64,000 nt of DNA from an uncultured Prevotellaceae bacterium (GTDB lineage Bacteria; Bacteroidota; Bacteroidia; Bacteroidales; Bacteroidaceae), in NCBI GenBank assembly GCA_902761905.1, contig CACWMK010000017.1:468-64467 (forward strand), in the 5' to 3' direction. The stretch's first letter is position 1, and the number at the start of each line of letters is the position of its first letter. Shown here in pieces: positions 35,147 through 43,540 of this stretch. Position numbers and translations under genes: made by a program. The notes under the pieces were generated by a model. That model made no database searches. It worked only from the letters and a program-made list of their open reading frames with translations, and was not told where the DNA came from.

Positions 35147-36057
35147 AGAAGCAAAAGTCCCAAACTTACGCATAAACCATAGATAAAGATATTACGCGCT
35201 GTTTCTCCCAGGCAGAGATTCAGCGCTTTTCCTTGATATATGCGCTTTATTTTCAGGTATGTAAAGAAATGAAGCACCAGATATACAAAGGGGAACAAGA
35301 ACGCCAACAGATGACCATTCATTAGGAAAGTACCACCAAGAATGATGGCTCCGATGCCCACACCTATGTATAACTGCAAGCCTGCCTCTGCACCCAGACG
35401 AACTATAATAGTATTCTTGCCCGCCTCTCGATCATTGTCTCTGTCACGGAAGTTGTTTACTATCAACAATGCATCAATAACAAGTCCACAAGCTAATGAA
35501 GCAAGAAACAACTCCCACGTAAACACATGTAATTGTACATAATACGAACAGCATACTGGTACTATGCCAAAGAAAACAAGCACCAACAAGTCGCCAAGCC
35601 CTTGATATGAGAACCATGTGGTATATAGAAATGCGAATACCACACATATCATTCCTATCAGCACCATCTCATATCCACCAAAATATACCAAAGGCAATCC
35701 TATGACACAAGCCAAACAAGTGGTAAGCGCAATAGCTTTCTTCATTGCATCAAGCTTAACCCACCCTTGCGCACAGGCTCTTCTTGGACCAAGACGAGTC
35801 TCTGCATCGTCAGTTCCATTCACATAATCATAGAAGTCATTAATAAAATTGGCATCTATCTGCATGGCAAAGGCGAATAGCAAGCATAACAAAGCCGCTG
35901 TCCAACTAAATGTTTCGCCACCATACGTCAGTGAATCAACATAAGCCAAAGCCACTCCAATCATCACAGGAACAGCTGCACCAGAAAGAGTTTTTGGGCG
36001 TGCAGCTAGTAGCCACGCTTTAAACGAATTGGTCTCAATTTTATTATCTTCTGCCAT
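35143..36057 (-). CDS. menA: 1,4-dihydroxy-2-naphthoate polyprenyltransferase
   Basis: Inner-membrane UbiA-family prenyltransferase that makes demethylmenaquinone, the penultimate menaquinone step. The first Asp-rich motif is NDFYDYVNGTDD (about residues 71-82), followed by RLGPRRACAQGW. The second is NNFRDRDNDREAGKNT. About nine TM helices fill 304 aa. A longer in-frame start at 36186 lies upstream of the -7 box and is not used. The gene is divergent from the HD-domain gene, and the two share a promoter region. Confidence 0.92.
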   Translation of the reverse strand: MAEDNKIETNSFKAWLLAARPKTLSGAAVPVMIGVALAYVDSLTYGGETFSWTAALLCLLFAFAMQIDANFINDFYDYVNGTDDAETRLGPRRACAQGWVKLDAMKKAIALTTCLACVIGLPLVYFGGYEMVLIGMICVVFAFLYTTWFSYQGLGDLLVLVFFGIVPVCCSYYVQLHVFTWELFLASLACGLVIDALLIVNNFRDRDNDREAGKNTIIVRLGAEAGLQLYIGVGIGAIILGGTFLMNGHLLAFLFPFVYLVLHFFTYLKIKRIYQGKALNLCLGETARNIFIYGLCVSLGLLLL

Positions 36058-36076
36058 AATTTTCCAAATTTTCTTG

Positions 36077-36084
36077 CAAAAGTA
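36077..36084 (-). promoter_or_regulatory. -7 box (TACTTTTG) for menA
   Basis: TACTTTTG on the minus strand, 19 nt before the ATG at 36057; it lies 12 bp from the divergent box of the HD gene. Confidence 0.55.
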
Positions 36085-36096
36085 ACATCTTTTTTG

Positions 36097-36104
36097 TAAA
36101 TTTG
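36097..36104 (+). promoter_or_regulatory. -7 box (TAAATTTG) for the HD-domain gene
   Basis: TAAATTTG, 20 nt before the ATG at 36125. Confidence 0.55.
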
Positions 36105-36124
36105 CAAAGAAATTAGAAACTTTT

Positions 36125-36781
36125 ATGACAAACAATACGCCAAGCTTGGATTTAGTGGAGTTCATCGAAACACAGATACTCCCCAAATATGCAGAATTCG
36201 ATCGTGCCCATAATCTTGAGCATGTAACAAGAGTTATACGTAATTCTTTGGAATTGGTACGTTCTACAGGAGCAGATACAAATATGGTATATACTATAGC
36301 AGCTTATCACGACCTGGGAATGTGCGGACATCGTGCTGACCACCATATCAGAGGCGGAAAGATCCTTGCTAGCGATGCAAGACTTAAGAAATGGTTCTCG
36401 CCCGAGCAGATCAAGATTATGAGAGATGCAGTAGAGGATCATCGTGCATCGGCAAGTCGCAGTCCACGAACCATCTATGGCAAGATAGTAGCCGAAGCTG
36501 ACAGAGATATCGACCCTGAGAGAATACTGCGCAGATGTGTACAGTTTGGACTTGCCAACTATCCAGAAAAGACACAAGAGGAGCACTGGACACGTTTTAA
36601 GGAGCACATGTTCGACAAGTACTCAAAGGACGGATATATCAAACTATGGATTCCCAATTCGCCAAACGCCAAGCGCCTGAACGAATTACGTAGCATAATA
36701 GAAAAGCCCCAGCTATTGCGTGAGGCCTTCGATCGTATCTTTCCTGAAGAAAAAGCTATCGCAGATACAGATAGTAAATAG
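36125..36781 (+). CDS. HD-domain phosphohydrolase
   Basis: 218 aa. The metal ligands of the HD fold are visible: His in RAHNLEHVTRV (about residues 28-38), the His-Asp pair in AAYHDLGMCGHRADHH (about 60-75), and a later Asp in VAEADRDID (about 122-130). This arrangement fits small HD hydrolases acting on nucleotides or other phosphoesters; the substrate is not given by the sequence. The last 26 nt overlap the end of the small convergent membrane-protein gene. Confidence 0.82.
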   Translation: MTNNTPSLDLVEFIETQILPKYAEFDRAHNLEHVTRVIRNSLELVRSTGADTNMVYTIAAYHDLGMCGHRADHHIRGGKILASDARLKKWFSPEQIKIMRDAVEDHRASASRSPRTIYGKIVAEADRDIDPERILRRCVQFGLANYPEKTQEEHWTRFKEHMFDKYSKDGYIKLWIPNSPNAKRLNELRSIIEKPQLLREAFDRIFPEEKAIADTDSK

Positions 36782-36908
36782 CAGCAAGAGCCACTACCAT
36801 AGCAATCAGAATAGCCGACTTTATGAGACAAGAAGCCACCTTCTTAATCACCAAGAAAGCTACAATGATAGCTACGAGCACAAAAATGTAATATCCTACG
36901 TTCTCCAT
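36756..36908 (-). CDS. Small membrane protein, 50 aa
   Basis: A 50-residue protein starting MENVGYYIF with two TM helices (about residues 6-22 and 28-46) separated by IKKVASC. It begins 1 nt after the stop of the pseudouridine synthase gene and is probably cotranslated with it. A longer frame reaching 36953 would lie inside that gene and is rejected. Function unknown. Confidence 0.6.
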   Translation of the reverse strand: MENVGYYIFVLVAIIVAFLVIKKVASCLIKSAILIAMVVALAAIYYLYLR

Positions 36909-36909
36909 A

Positions 36910-37806
36910 TTACTTAAATAGTTTCTTGAATGCTGTGGGAACCGGTGTTTCAAACTCCATTGGCTCGCCAGTTATCGGATGATGGAAACAGAGCAACCAT
37001 GCATGCAGACACAGACGATGTATAGGATCATCGCCATTGCCATATTTAGTATCTCCACATACAGGATGGCCCATATCCGATGAGTGTACACGAATCTGAT
37101 TCTTTCTACCTGTTTCGAGTTTAAACTCTACAAGCGAGTGATCTGTGGTACGATCCATCACATGATAATGGGTAACAGCATATTTACCACCATTATCAGT
37201 AGGCGATGAATAGGTAACGTATGCCTTATTATCCTTCAACCAGTTGGCGATGGTACCCTCATCGTTCTCCATCTCGCCAGAACAAACTGCTACATATCGA
37301 CGGTCATAAACTATATCATGCCAGTTATGCTCAAGTATCTGTTCTGTCTCCATATCCTTGGCATAAACCATCAGACCACTGGTATCGCGATCCAGGCGAT
37401 GTACTACATGAGCTCTACACTTCTGACGTGACTTCTTAAAATAATCATCAAGCACAGTCTTTACATTCAGCGACGAATGTCCTGCCGCCATCGAAAGAAT
37501 ACCTTCGGCCTTTTCGATGACAATCAACCATTTATCCTCGTATACTATCTTAACATAGCGGCTCTTGAATGAATTCTGGTTGCGCTTGGTCTTACTGATA
37601 GCAACCTTCATTCCTGGCTCCAACTGGAAGTCGAACTGACTAACTGTCTTACCGTTAACCTTTATACCTCTACCCTGCAGAGTCGCTTTGATTTTATTGC
37701 GACTTTGCTGAACATTAGCCAACAGCCACTCAAGCAATGGCATCGACTCATTTACCACCAGGTGTTCATAATCACCCTCACGGTTATAACCTGCGTTATA
37801 TCTCAT
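36910..37806 (-). CDS. RluA-family pseudouridine synthase
   Basis: 298 aa. It has an N-terminal S4 RNA-binding domain (residues about 20-75, with QGRGIKVNGKTV) and a catalytic domain with the aspartate in VVHRLDRDTSGLMVYAK (about 134-150). The C-terminal ETGRKNQIRVH and HAWLLCFHHP are typical. It isomerises uridines in rRNA or tRNA; the exact target (RluA, RluC or RluD type) is not clear from sequence. Confidence 0.9.
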   Translation of the reverse strand: MRYNAGYNREGDYEHLVVNESMPLLEWLLANVQQSRNKIKATLQGRGIKVNGKTVSQFDFQLEPGMKVAISKTKRNQNSFKSRYVKIVYEDKWLIVIEKAEGILSMAAGHSSLNVKTVLDDYFKKSRQKCRAHVVHRLDRDTSGLMVYAKDMETEQILEHNWHDIVYDRRYVAVCSGEMENDEGTIANWLKDNKAYVTYSSPTDNGGKYAVTHYHVMDRTTDHSLVEFKLETGRKNQIRVHSSDMGHPVCGDTKYGNGDDPIHRLCLHAWLLCFHHPITGEPMEFETPVPTAFKKLFK

Positions 37807-37827
37807 ATCAACATCTTATTTCGTCGG

Positions 37828-37835
37828 CAAAGGTA
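37828..37835 (-). promoter_or_regulatory. -7 box (TACCTTTG) for the pseudouridine synthase gene
   Basis: TACCTTTG on the minus strand, 21 nt before the ATG at 37806. Its -33 region falls inside the terminator of the upstream uxaC gene. Confidence 0.55.
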
Positions 37836-37842
37836 CAAAAAA

Positions 37843-37868
37843 AACCGCAGACTTGAATATCTGCGGTT
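37843..37868 (-). terminator. Terminator after uxaC
   Basis: AACCGCAGA and TCTGCGGTT form a 9-bp stem with an 8-nt loop. Read on the minus strand it ends in a T run. Confidence 0.8.
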
Positions 37869-37874
37869 CTTTTA

Positions 37875-39281
37875 TTAATAGAATTTAAAGTATCTTCGTG
37901 CGTTATTGTAACTGATATCCTCAACCATGCGTCCCAGAATCTCCATATCGCATGGCAGCAATCCCTTCTCAACATCGTTACCGAGCAGGTTACATAGTAT
38001 GCGACGGAAATATTCATGACGAGGATAGCTAAGGAACGAACGGCTGTCGGTAAGCATACCAACAAAACGGCTAAGCAAACCAAGAACAGACAAGGCGTTC
38101 ATCTGACGAACCATACCATCCATCTGATCATTGAACCACCAACCAGAGCCAAACTGTATCTTACCAGGCTCGCCACCCTGGAAGTTACCCAGCATTGTGG
38201 CAATCATCTCGTTGGCACAAGGATTCAATGTATATAATATGGTACGCGTAAGCTTGTCCTTCATGTTCAACTTGTTAAGGAAACTCGACATAGCCTTGGC
38301 GGTATTGAACTCACCAATTGAGTCGAAACCTGTGTCAGGGCCAAGCTGGTTGAACATCTTTGTATTGTTGTCGCGAATAGCACCATAATGGAACTGCTGT
38401 GTCCAGTCTGAATCTGCATCCATCTCGGCCATAACAGTAAGGAAGCAGTTCTTAAACTGGCGAACCTCAAGCTTAGAGAGCTGCTGACCACGCATAGCCT
38501 TCTCGAAGATGGTCTCAATCTCAGAATCAGTATATTCCTCATCGTAGAACTCTTCGATACCATGGTCAGAAAGCTTACAGCCATTCTCGGCAAAGAAGTC
38601 ATGGCGCTTCTGCAGTGCATCCACCATATCGGCAAACTTCACGATATTTACGCCACTTACCTCAGCCAACTGCTCAACGTACTTAGAGAAATCAGCCTTC
38701 TCAATGTTCATTGCCTTATCAGGACGCCAGGCAGGAATCATCATTGGGTCATCCTTTGCCTTAGTCTTGGCATACTCAATATGGTTATGCAGATCGTCAA
38801 CGGGATCATCGGTAGTACAAACACACTCCACGTTGTAATGCTTCATCAGTCCGCGAGCTGTGAACTCAGGCTGCTGCAGTTTCTCATTACACTCATCGAA
38901 TATCTCGCGTGCAGTCTTTGGCGAAAGTTGCTTGGTAATACCAAAAGCAGTCTTAAGCTCAAGATGAGTCCAGTGATAAAGAGGGTTGCGGAATGTATAT
39001 GGTACTGTTTCTGCCCACTTCTCAAATTTCTCCCAGTCGCTGGTATCCTTGCCTGTGCAGTACTTCTCGTCGATGCCGTTAGTACGCATAGCGCGCCACT
39101 TATAGTGATCGCCACCCAACCACAACTCGGTGATACTCTTAAACTTGTGGTCTTTAGCCACCATCTCAGGAATCAGATGACAATGATAGTCGATAATAGG
39201 CATTTTAGCCGCATGATTGTGAAACAAGTCCTGTGCCACCTGGGTCTCCAGAACAAAGTTTTCATCATTGAATTGCTTCAT
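37875..39281 (-). CDS. uxaC: Glucuronate (uronate) isomerase
   Basis: Converts D-glucuronate to D-fructuronate (and galacturonate to tagaturonate) in hexuronate breakdown. The amidohydrolase-like metal motif is DYHCHL (His33, His35), with WLGGDHYKWRAMR and CTTDDPVDDL following. The C-terminal SYPRHEYFRRILCN is typical. The length of 468 aa is normal. An in-frame start at 39350 precedes the promoter and is rejected. No uxuA/uxuB genes are adjacent. Confidence 0.95.
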   Translation of the reverse strand: MKQFNDENFVLETQVAQDLFHNHAAKMPIIDYHCHLIPEMVAKDHKFKSITELWLGGDHYKWRAMRTNGIDEKYCTGKDTSDWEKFEKWAETVPYTFRNPLYHWTHLELKTAFGITKQLSPKTAREIFDECNEKLQQPEFTARGLMKHYNVECVCTTDDPVDDLHNHIEYAKTKAKDDPMMIPAWRPDKAMNIEKADFSKYVEQLAEVSGVNIVKFADMVDALQKRHDFFAENGCKLSDHGIEEFYDEEYTDSEIETIFEKAMRGQQLSKLEVRQFKNCFLTVMAEMDADSDWTQQFHYGAIRDNNTKMFNQLGPDTGFDSIGEFNTAKAMSSFLNKLNMKDKLTRTILYTLNPCANEMIATMLGNFQGGEPGKIQFGSGWWFNDQMDGMVRQMNALSVLGLLSRFVGMLTDSRSFLSYPRHEYFRRILCNLLGNDVEKGLLPCDMEILGRMVEDISYNNARRYFKFY

Positions 39282-39319
39282 AATTTTGTTTTGTTTACAG
39301 GTTCTTCTAAAATTTTCTG

Positions 39320-39327
39320 CAAAGATA
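39320..39327 (-). promoter_or_regulatory. -7 box (TATCTTTG) for uxaC
   Basis: TATCTTTG on the minus strand, 38 nt before the ATG at 39281. Confidence 0.6.
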
Positions 39328-39350
39328 CAGAAAATCTCGGATAAAAACAC

Positions 39351-39358
39351 TATCTTTG
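39351..39358 (+). promoter_or_regulatory. -7 box (TATCTTTG) for ansA
   Basis: TATCTTTG, 22 nt before the ATG at 39381. Confidence 0.6.
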
Positions 39359-39380
39359 CAAAAAAAATAAAACGTAAACG

Positions 39381-40418
39381 ATGACGTATCGCAGCAAAGT
39401 CCTCTTAATATATACAGGAGGTACCATAGGAATGAACCGGAATCCACGTACTGGAACTCTGGAACCATTTGATTTCGAACACCTATTATATAATGTGCCC
39501 GAACTAAAGCAGTTTGACATTACGATAGAAACCTATCAGTTCAATCCGCCTATTGATTCGAGCGACATGTCGCCTGCCATGTGGACAGATTTGTCACACT
39601 GTATAGCCGACCACTACGAGCTATACGATGGTTTTGTAGTGTTGCACGGAACTGACACGATGGCCTATACAGCCTCTGCCCTATCATACATGCTGGAAAA
39701 CTTGACCAAGCCAGTGATATTCACAGGCTCACAATTACCTATCGGGCAGTTGAGAACAGACGGCAAGGAGAATCTCATTACAGCCATAGAGATAGCGGCA
39801 GCAAAAGATCGCGAGGGGCACGCTTTGGTTCCAGAGGTTGGCATTTATTTTGGCGGTCATCTGCTTCGTGGCAATCGCACCACCAAACAGAGTGCCGAAG
39901 AGTTCAATGCTTTCGAGTCATTCAATTATCCCCATCTGGTTGAAGCCGGAGTAAACATCACATATCATCACGAGCGCATATTGAAGCCGGATTGGAGCAA
40001 ACCGATGGTACCCCACTTCCGTATGGATAATAATGTCATCATCTTCTCACTATTCCCAGGTATTCGCGAGGATCTTATCCGTCACATCATCCACACTCCT
40101 AATCTCAAGGCTATTGTTATGCGAACATTTGGCAGTGGAAATGCCCCCCAGCGTCCATGGTTGCTTAACGCACTACGTGAGGGAACCCGTAATGGCAAAG
40201 TAATTGTAAATATTAGCCAGTGTATGCAGGGAGCTGTTGAGATGAGTCGCTATGATTGCGGATACCATCTCCAAGAAGCAGGCGTGATAAGTGGTCGCGA
40301 CTCTACTGTCGAAGCCGCAGTAACAAAACTTATGTTCCTTCAGGCACATTATCCCGATAATCCCGAAACAGTTCGCAAGTATATGCAACAAAGTATAAGA
40401 GGAGAGATATCGTTTTAG
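39381..40418 (+). CDS. ansA: Type I L-asparaginase
   Basis: 345-aa cytoplasmic-type asparaginase (no signal peptide). The two catalytic motifs are YTGGTIGM (residues 11-18) and LHGTDTMAYTASALSY (about 89-104). TGSQLPI and RTDGKENL are also typical. It releases ammonia and aspartate from asparagine. Its stop codon lies inside the terminator shared with nrdG. Confidence 0.93.
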   Translation: MTYRSKVLLIYTGGTIGMNRNPRTGTLEPFDFEHLLYNVPELKQFDITIETYQFNPPIDSSDMSPAMWTDLSHCIADHYELYDGFVVLHGTDTMAYTASALSYMLENLTKPVIFTGSQLPIGQLRTDGKENLITAIEIAAAKDREGHALVPEVGIYFGGHLLRGNRTTKQSAEEFNAFESFNYPHLVEAGVNITYHHERILKPDWSKPMVPHFRMDNNVIIFSLFPGIREDLIRHIIHTPNLKAIVMRTFGSGNAPQRPWLLNALREGTRNGKVIVNISQCMQGAVEMSRYDCGYHLQEAGVISGRDSTVEAAVTKLMFLQAHYPDNPETVRKYMQQSIRGEISF

Positions 40419-40432
40419 TGATATCTCTCCTC
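40399..40432. terminator. Bidirectional terminator (ansA / nrdG)
   Basis: GAGGAGAGATATC (40399-40411) and GATATCTCTCCTC (40420-40432) form a perfect 13-bp stem. The left arm and loop include the end of ansA. Confidence 0.85.
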
Positions 40433-40433
40433 C

Positions 40434-40901
40434 CTATTTTTTCCAGAACCACGAGGTCATATCCTCCATCTCGCCATCTTCCTTAATACCATACAAACGC
40501 TGATTTGTTGTTGGACTTTTCAACGAACCTAAATGTTTAATAAACGGTCCGATTTTGATGTAGTCGAAATTCCGCTTATCAATATCTGAGGATATAACTG
40601 TTTTGCCACTATACCAAGCCACTTTGAACTCCGGGTGCACCTCGCGGATATATAATGCCAGTTGGTTAACAGCCTTCGGATCGGCATCACCTCCCATAAA
40701 CGAGATACAAGTAATGTCGGTACCGTACTTATCTACGAACGCATCGATAGCCTCCGTATCAAGCGGCAATCCGATATCTTCCCAAAGATAATAGCTATGA
40801 CACCCAGGACAGCGACACGGGCAATTACTAATGTTAATTGCCAGTGTCACTTCGTTGGGAATTTCTTGAAAAACTACGCCAGTATTAACGTATTTCAGCA
40901 T
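40434..40901 (-). CDS. nrdG: Anaerobic ribonucleotide reductase activase
   Basis: Radical SAM enzyme (155 aa) that installs the glycyl radical on NrdD. The CxxxCxxC cluster motif is Cys27, Cys31, Cys34 in SNCPCRCPGCHS. FMGGD (about residues 68-72) is the SAM-binding GGE-type motif. The gene overlaps the end of nrdD by 7 nt, so the two are translated together. Confidence 0.93.
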   Translation of the reverse strand: MLKYVNTGVVFQEIPNEVTLAINISNCPCRCPGCHSYYLWEDIGLPLDTEAIDAFVDKYGTDITCISFMGGDADPKAVNQLALYIREVHPEFKVAWYSGKTVISSDIDKRNFDYIKIGPFIKHLGSLKSPTTNQRLYGIKEDGEMEDMTSWFWKK

Positions 40902-43000
40902 AACTGTTTCTTTCCAGCATAGTAGCGACGTGAAGCCTCCTCCTGACGGGCTTGCGAGAAGTTGCTAACACGCTTCAAGTAGCCGATAATACGGGTCATG
41001 TAGTCAACATTCTTAGAATGACAATGCGGACACTCCTTCAGATAGCGCTTGTCGATATGACCACAATCATTACATACAGTATTAGGAATATTGAATGTAA
41101 AGTAGTTACATCCTTCCTTAGCAGCCACCTTCAGCAGGTGCAGATACTGCTCCTTCGACAAATGCTCGTCGAGATTCATATGCAGAGCCGAACCACCTGT
41201 CAGGTGCTCAATATAAGGTGCACCATGCAGTTTGAACTTATCGATAATGGTCAGCGAGTCATCTTCTACTACATAGAAGTAGCTGTTATAACAATCACGT
41301 GGCACAAAGTAGCCATCCTCGCGGTCCCACTTTGCGTGTTTAACACCGACGTTCTCAGCAGGAATCATCTCACAGTTAAACATCACCTCCTTAGAACGGT
41401 ACTGCTTGTTGTACTTCTCTATCAATCCAAGAATACCCTGAACAAAATGCAGATACTCGTCGTTCGGAGTAATCTTCAGTCCCATGAATTCGGCAGCCTC
41501 AACCAAACCATTGATACCGATTGTGAGGTACTGACGGGCAATATTGATATAACCAGCATCGAACAGTGGCAACATACCCTGTCGCTGCAGATCCTTCAGA
41601 TTCTCGTTATAAGCCAACTGTACCTTATGGCAGAGGTCAATCACGCCACTGAGATACTCCAGATAATCCAGTTTATTATTAACGGCATACTGAATACAAC
41701 GGTTCAAGTTGATGGTGAGCACACTCTTCGAACCTGTACTTACACCGCCAGCACCAAGGGTATAGCTGAAACCATTATCAGTAATCTCATTACGCAGACG
41801 GCAACAGCTCGACAACGAGTCGGCGTTATCACTCATATAGGTAAAGAACGAGTGACCCTCTGCATACATCTCAGCAGTAAATTCACCCCACTCCTTATCC
41901 TTGCACTCTCCATTCTCATCAACCAACAGAGCCATGGTCTCTACAGGGAAAGTCAGCAATGTCTTGGTACGTTCTTGGTTAAACCACTTCATAAAGCGCT
42001 TCTGCAACCACGAGAGTCCCTCCCAATCGGGTTTAGAGCCATCGGGGAAGTAGAACTCGCCAAAAATACTCTCAAAATAATAACGATCGTAATAAGCAAT
42101 ATTCCAGAACACAGCCTGATAGTTACGAGCACCCGTTGGCTGGTTCAAGGTATAAACAATCTGCTCAAAATAATCGGTAATAATCTTATCGATAGTACGC
42201 TTCTTCAAGCTCAGATCAGCCTGTTCTTCAGAACGCTTATAGTAATCAAGTCCATACTCTTTACCAAGGAAATAGTTCATGTACATCAGGAACTCAGGTG
42301 TAGCACAGGCACCACTCAACATAGAACTTACCATAAACACCATGTTAACGAAACCACCAGCAAACGACTTCATGTTGGTTGGTGCAGTAGAATTACCACC
42401 TATAGCCACAGTACCACCTATCAACCAAGGATACATGGTGATAGAAGCACAGTAGTTAGCCAACGAAGTCTCGTCGTTCTTATATATAAAGTGGTGTGTA
42501 AGTTTATCAATATACTCATCAGCCAACTGCTTGCCGTACATCTTCTTGATACGGTCAGTCAACAGACGACGGTTCAAGCGGATAAAGTTCGATTTAGGCA
42601 GCTCACCTATCAACGTGGCGATATTCTTATGCTCCACATTTGCGTTTGCATCGTACTTCGAACCTGTAGCAGCGTTAACCGATTCGCAATACTCTGAAAG
42701 GAATACCATCTTCTCGAGAGTTTCACGATCCTCAGAGTGCAGCTGTCGATAGAGGATGAACGACTTTGCCACCTTGTAGTATCCTTCGCGCATGAGAGCC
42801 TCCTCTACCTGGTTCTGGATATCCTCCACGGTGATGTTGTCGTGCATGTCAAGGTGATTCAAGATCTTAGATACGATGGCTAGGTCAGCAGGTTCTTGAA
42901 CACTTTCAAACGCCTTAACGATGGCATTCATAATCTTGTCTAGCGAGAAATAGTCCTTCGAACCGTCTCGTTTGGTGATAGTAAAGTTTTTAATTTCCAT
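40895..43000 (-). CDS. nrdD: Anaerobic ribonucleoside-triphosphate reductase
   Basis: Class III reductase (701 aa) making deoxynucleotides without oxygen. The N-terminal ATP-cone (about residues 1-90, TITKRDGSKDYFSLDKI) is the allosteric activity site. Near the C-terminus are the zinc cysteines CNDCG and CPHCHS, and the glycyl-radical segment TRIIGYLKR (about 668-676). It heads nrdDG. The 5' UTR of about 115 nt contains the palindrome GGAAAAGTTTTCC and related half-sites. Confidence 0.95.
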   Translation of the reverse strand: MEIKNFTITKRDGSKDYFSLDKIMNAIVKAFESVQEPADLAIVSKILNHLDMHDNITVEDIQNQVEEALMREGYYKVAKSFILYRQLHSEDRETLEKMVFLSEYCESVNAATGSKYDANANVEHKNIATLIGELPKSNFIRLNRRLLTDRIKKMYGKQLADEYIDKLTHHFIYKNDETSLANYCASITMYPWLIGGTVAIGGNSTAPTNMKSFAGGFVNMVFMVSSMLSGACATPEFLMYMNYFLGKEYGLDYYKRSEEQADLSLKKRTIDKIITDYFEQIVYTLNQPTGARNYQAVFWNIAYYDRYYFESIFGEFYFPDGSKPDWEGLSWLQKRFMKWFNQERTKTLLTFPVETMALLVDENGECKDKEWGEFTAEMYAEGHSFFTYMSDNADSLSSCCRLRNEITDNGFSYTLGAGGVSTGSKSVLTINLNRCIQYAVNNKLDYLEYLSGVIDLCHKVQLAYNENLKDLQRQGMLPLFDAGYINIARQYLTIGINGLVEAAEFMGLKITPNDEYLHFVQGILGLIEKYNKQYRSKEVMFNCEMIPAENVGVKHAKWDREDGYFVPRDCYNSYFYVVEDDSLTIIDKFKLHGAPYIEHLTGGSALHMNLDEHLSKEQYLHLLKVAAKEGCNYFTFNIPNTVCNDCGHIDKRYLKECPHCHSKNVDYMTRIIGYLKRVSNFSQARQEEASRRYYAGKKQLC

Positions 43001-43084
43001 TTTGTTGTTATTGTTTTTTTAAGTTTTACATTTTTTCTATTCTCTCAGTTTTTCTTTTTGGGAAACTTTTTTGTTTTTTAATTC

Positions 43085-43097
43085 GGAAAAGTTTTCC
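43085..43097. promoter_or_regulatory. Palindrome GGAAAAGTTTTCC in the nrdD leader
   Basis: A perfect 13-bp palindrome with a related half-site (GGAAAACC, 43103-43110) and GGGAAACTTTT at 43060-43070. All lie between the nrdD -7 box and its start codon, so they could be repressor sites or fold in the mRNA leader. Confidence 0.5.
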
Positions 43098-43263
43098 AAA
43101 AAGGAAAACCGAAATCGATTGCAAAGATACAAAAATATCACAAATACGCATTCTACGAACCTATAAATTTTCTACAAAAGAATGTTAACGGCAAGTCTAT
43201 GCACTATAATATCAAATACTAACATATTGATTACCAATAGCTTAGACACGCTTTAAACGCCAA

Positions 43264-43277
43264 TTGATTTACATCAA
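43264..43277. promoter_or_regulatory. FNR/CRP-type box TTGATTTACATCAA
   Basis: A perfect match to the FNR consensus TTGAT-N4-ATCAA, between an anaerobic reductase operon and a rubrerythrin gene. It lies about 135 bp upstream of the nrdD -7 box and about 215 bp upstream of the rbr box, further than usual for direct activation. Confidence 0.5.
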
Positions 43278-43358
43278 TAGCATTCCAAATAGCAAACCCC
43301 AAGTTTACAATCGGTCACCAACAAACAACGTCTCACACACAAAGAAGATTTTCTTTTT

Positions 43359-43396
43359 GGAAAACTTTTCCAAAAATTCCAAGCCAAAAGTTTTCC
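43359..43396. promoter_or_regulatory. Palindrome GGAAAACTTTTCC plus half-site, upstream of rbr
   Basis: GGAAAACTTTTCC (43359-43371) is followed by AAAAGTTTTCC (43386-43396). The motif is almost the same as that in the nrdD leader 270 bp away, suggesting one regulator for both genes. Confidence 0.5.
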
Positions 43397-43540
43397 ATTT
43401 TGGACAACTCTCATCATCTCACGCGCACACCCGCGCGTACTTAATATTATATAAAAAAAGACCAGATACTTGCACAATTCGAATAAAAGTATTATCTTTG
43501 CAGAGTATTAATTTTATCACTCAACTAAACAATTAGAAAA

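Larger units (their letters stand above)
43001..43540. promoter_or_regulatory. Divergent nrdD/rbr control region
   Basis: A 540-bp gap with no convincing gene. It holds a minus-strand -7 box for nrdD (TATCTTTG, 43122-43129), a plus-strand -7 box for rbr (TATCTTTG, 43493-43500), a perfect FNR-type box and a set of GGAAAAnTTTTCC palindromes on both sides. Short frames inside it have no recognisable protein character. Confidence 0.75.

Noticed and set aside
35143..36186. Longer menA start at 36186
   Set aside because: It precedes the menA -7 box, overlaps the HD-domain gene start, and adds a leader not found in the family.
38562..39344. Plus-strand frame of 260 codons opposite uxaC
   Set aside because: Shadow of a highly conserved gene, with no promoter or recognisable protein features.
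40952..42697. Open plus-strand frame of 581 codons opposite nrdD
   Set aside because: It lies fully inside nrdD, whose product is unmistakable. The translation shows no family motif and is explained by codon bias on the coding strand.
43264..43536. A 90-codon frame in the nrdD/rbr gap
   Set aside because: It would contain both regulatory palindromes and the rbr promoter, with no protein-like composition or ribosome-binding site.
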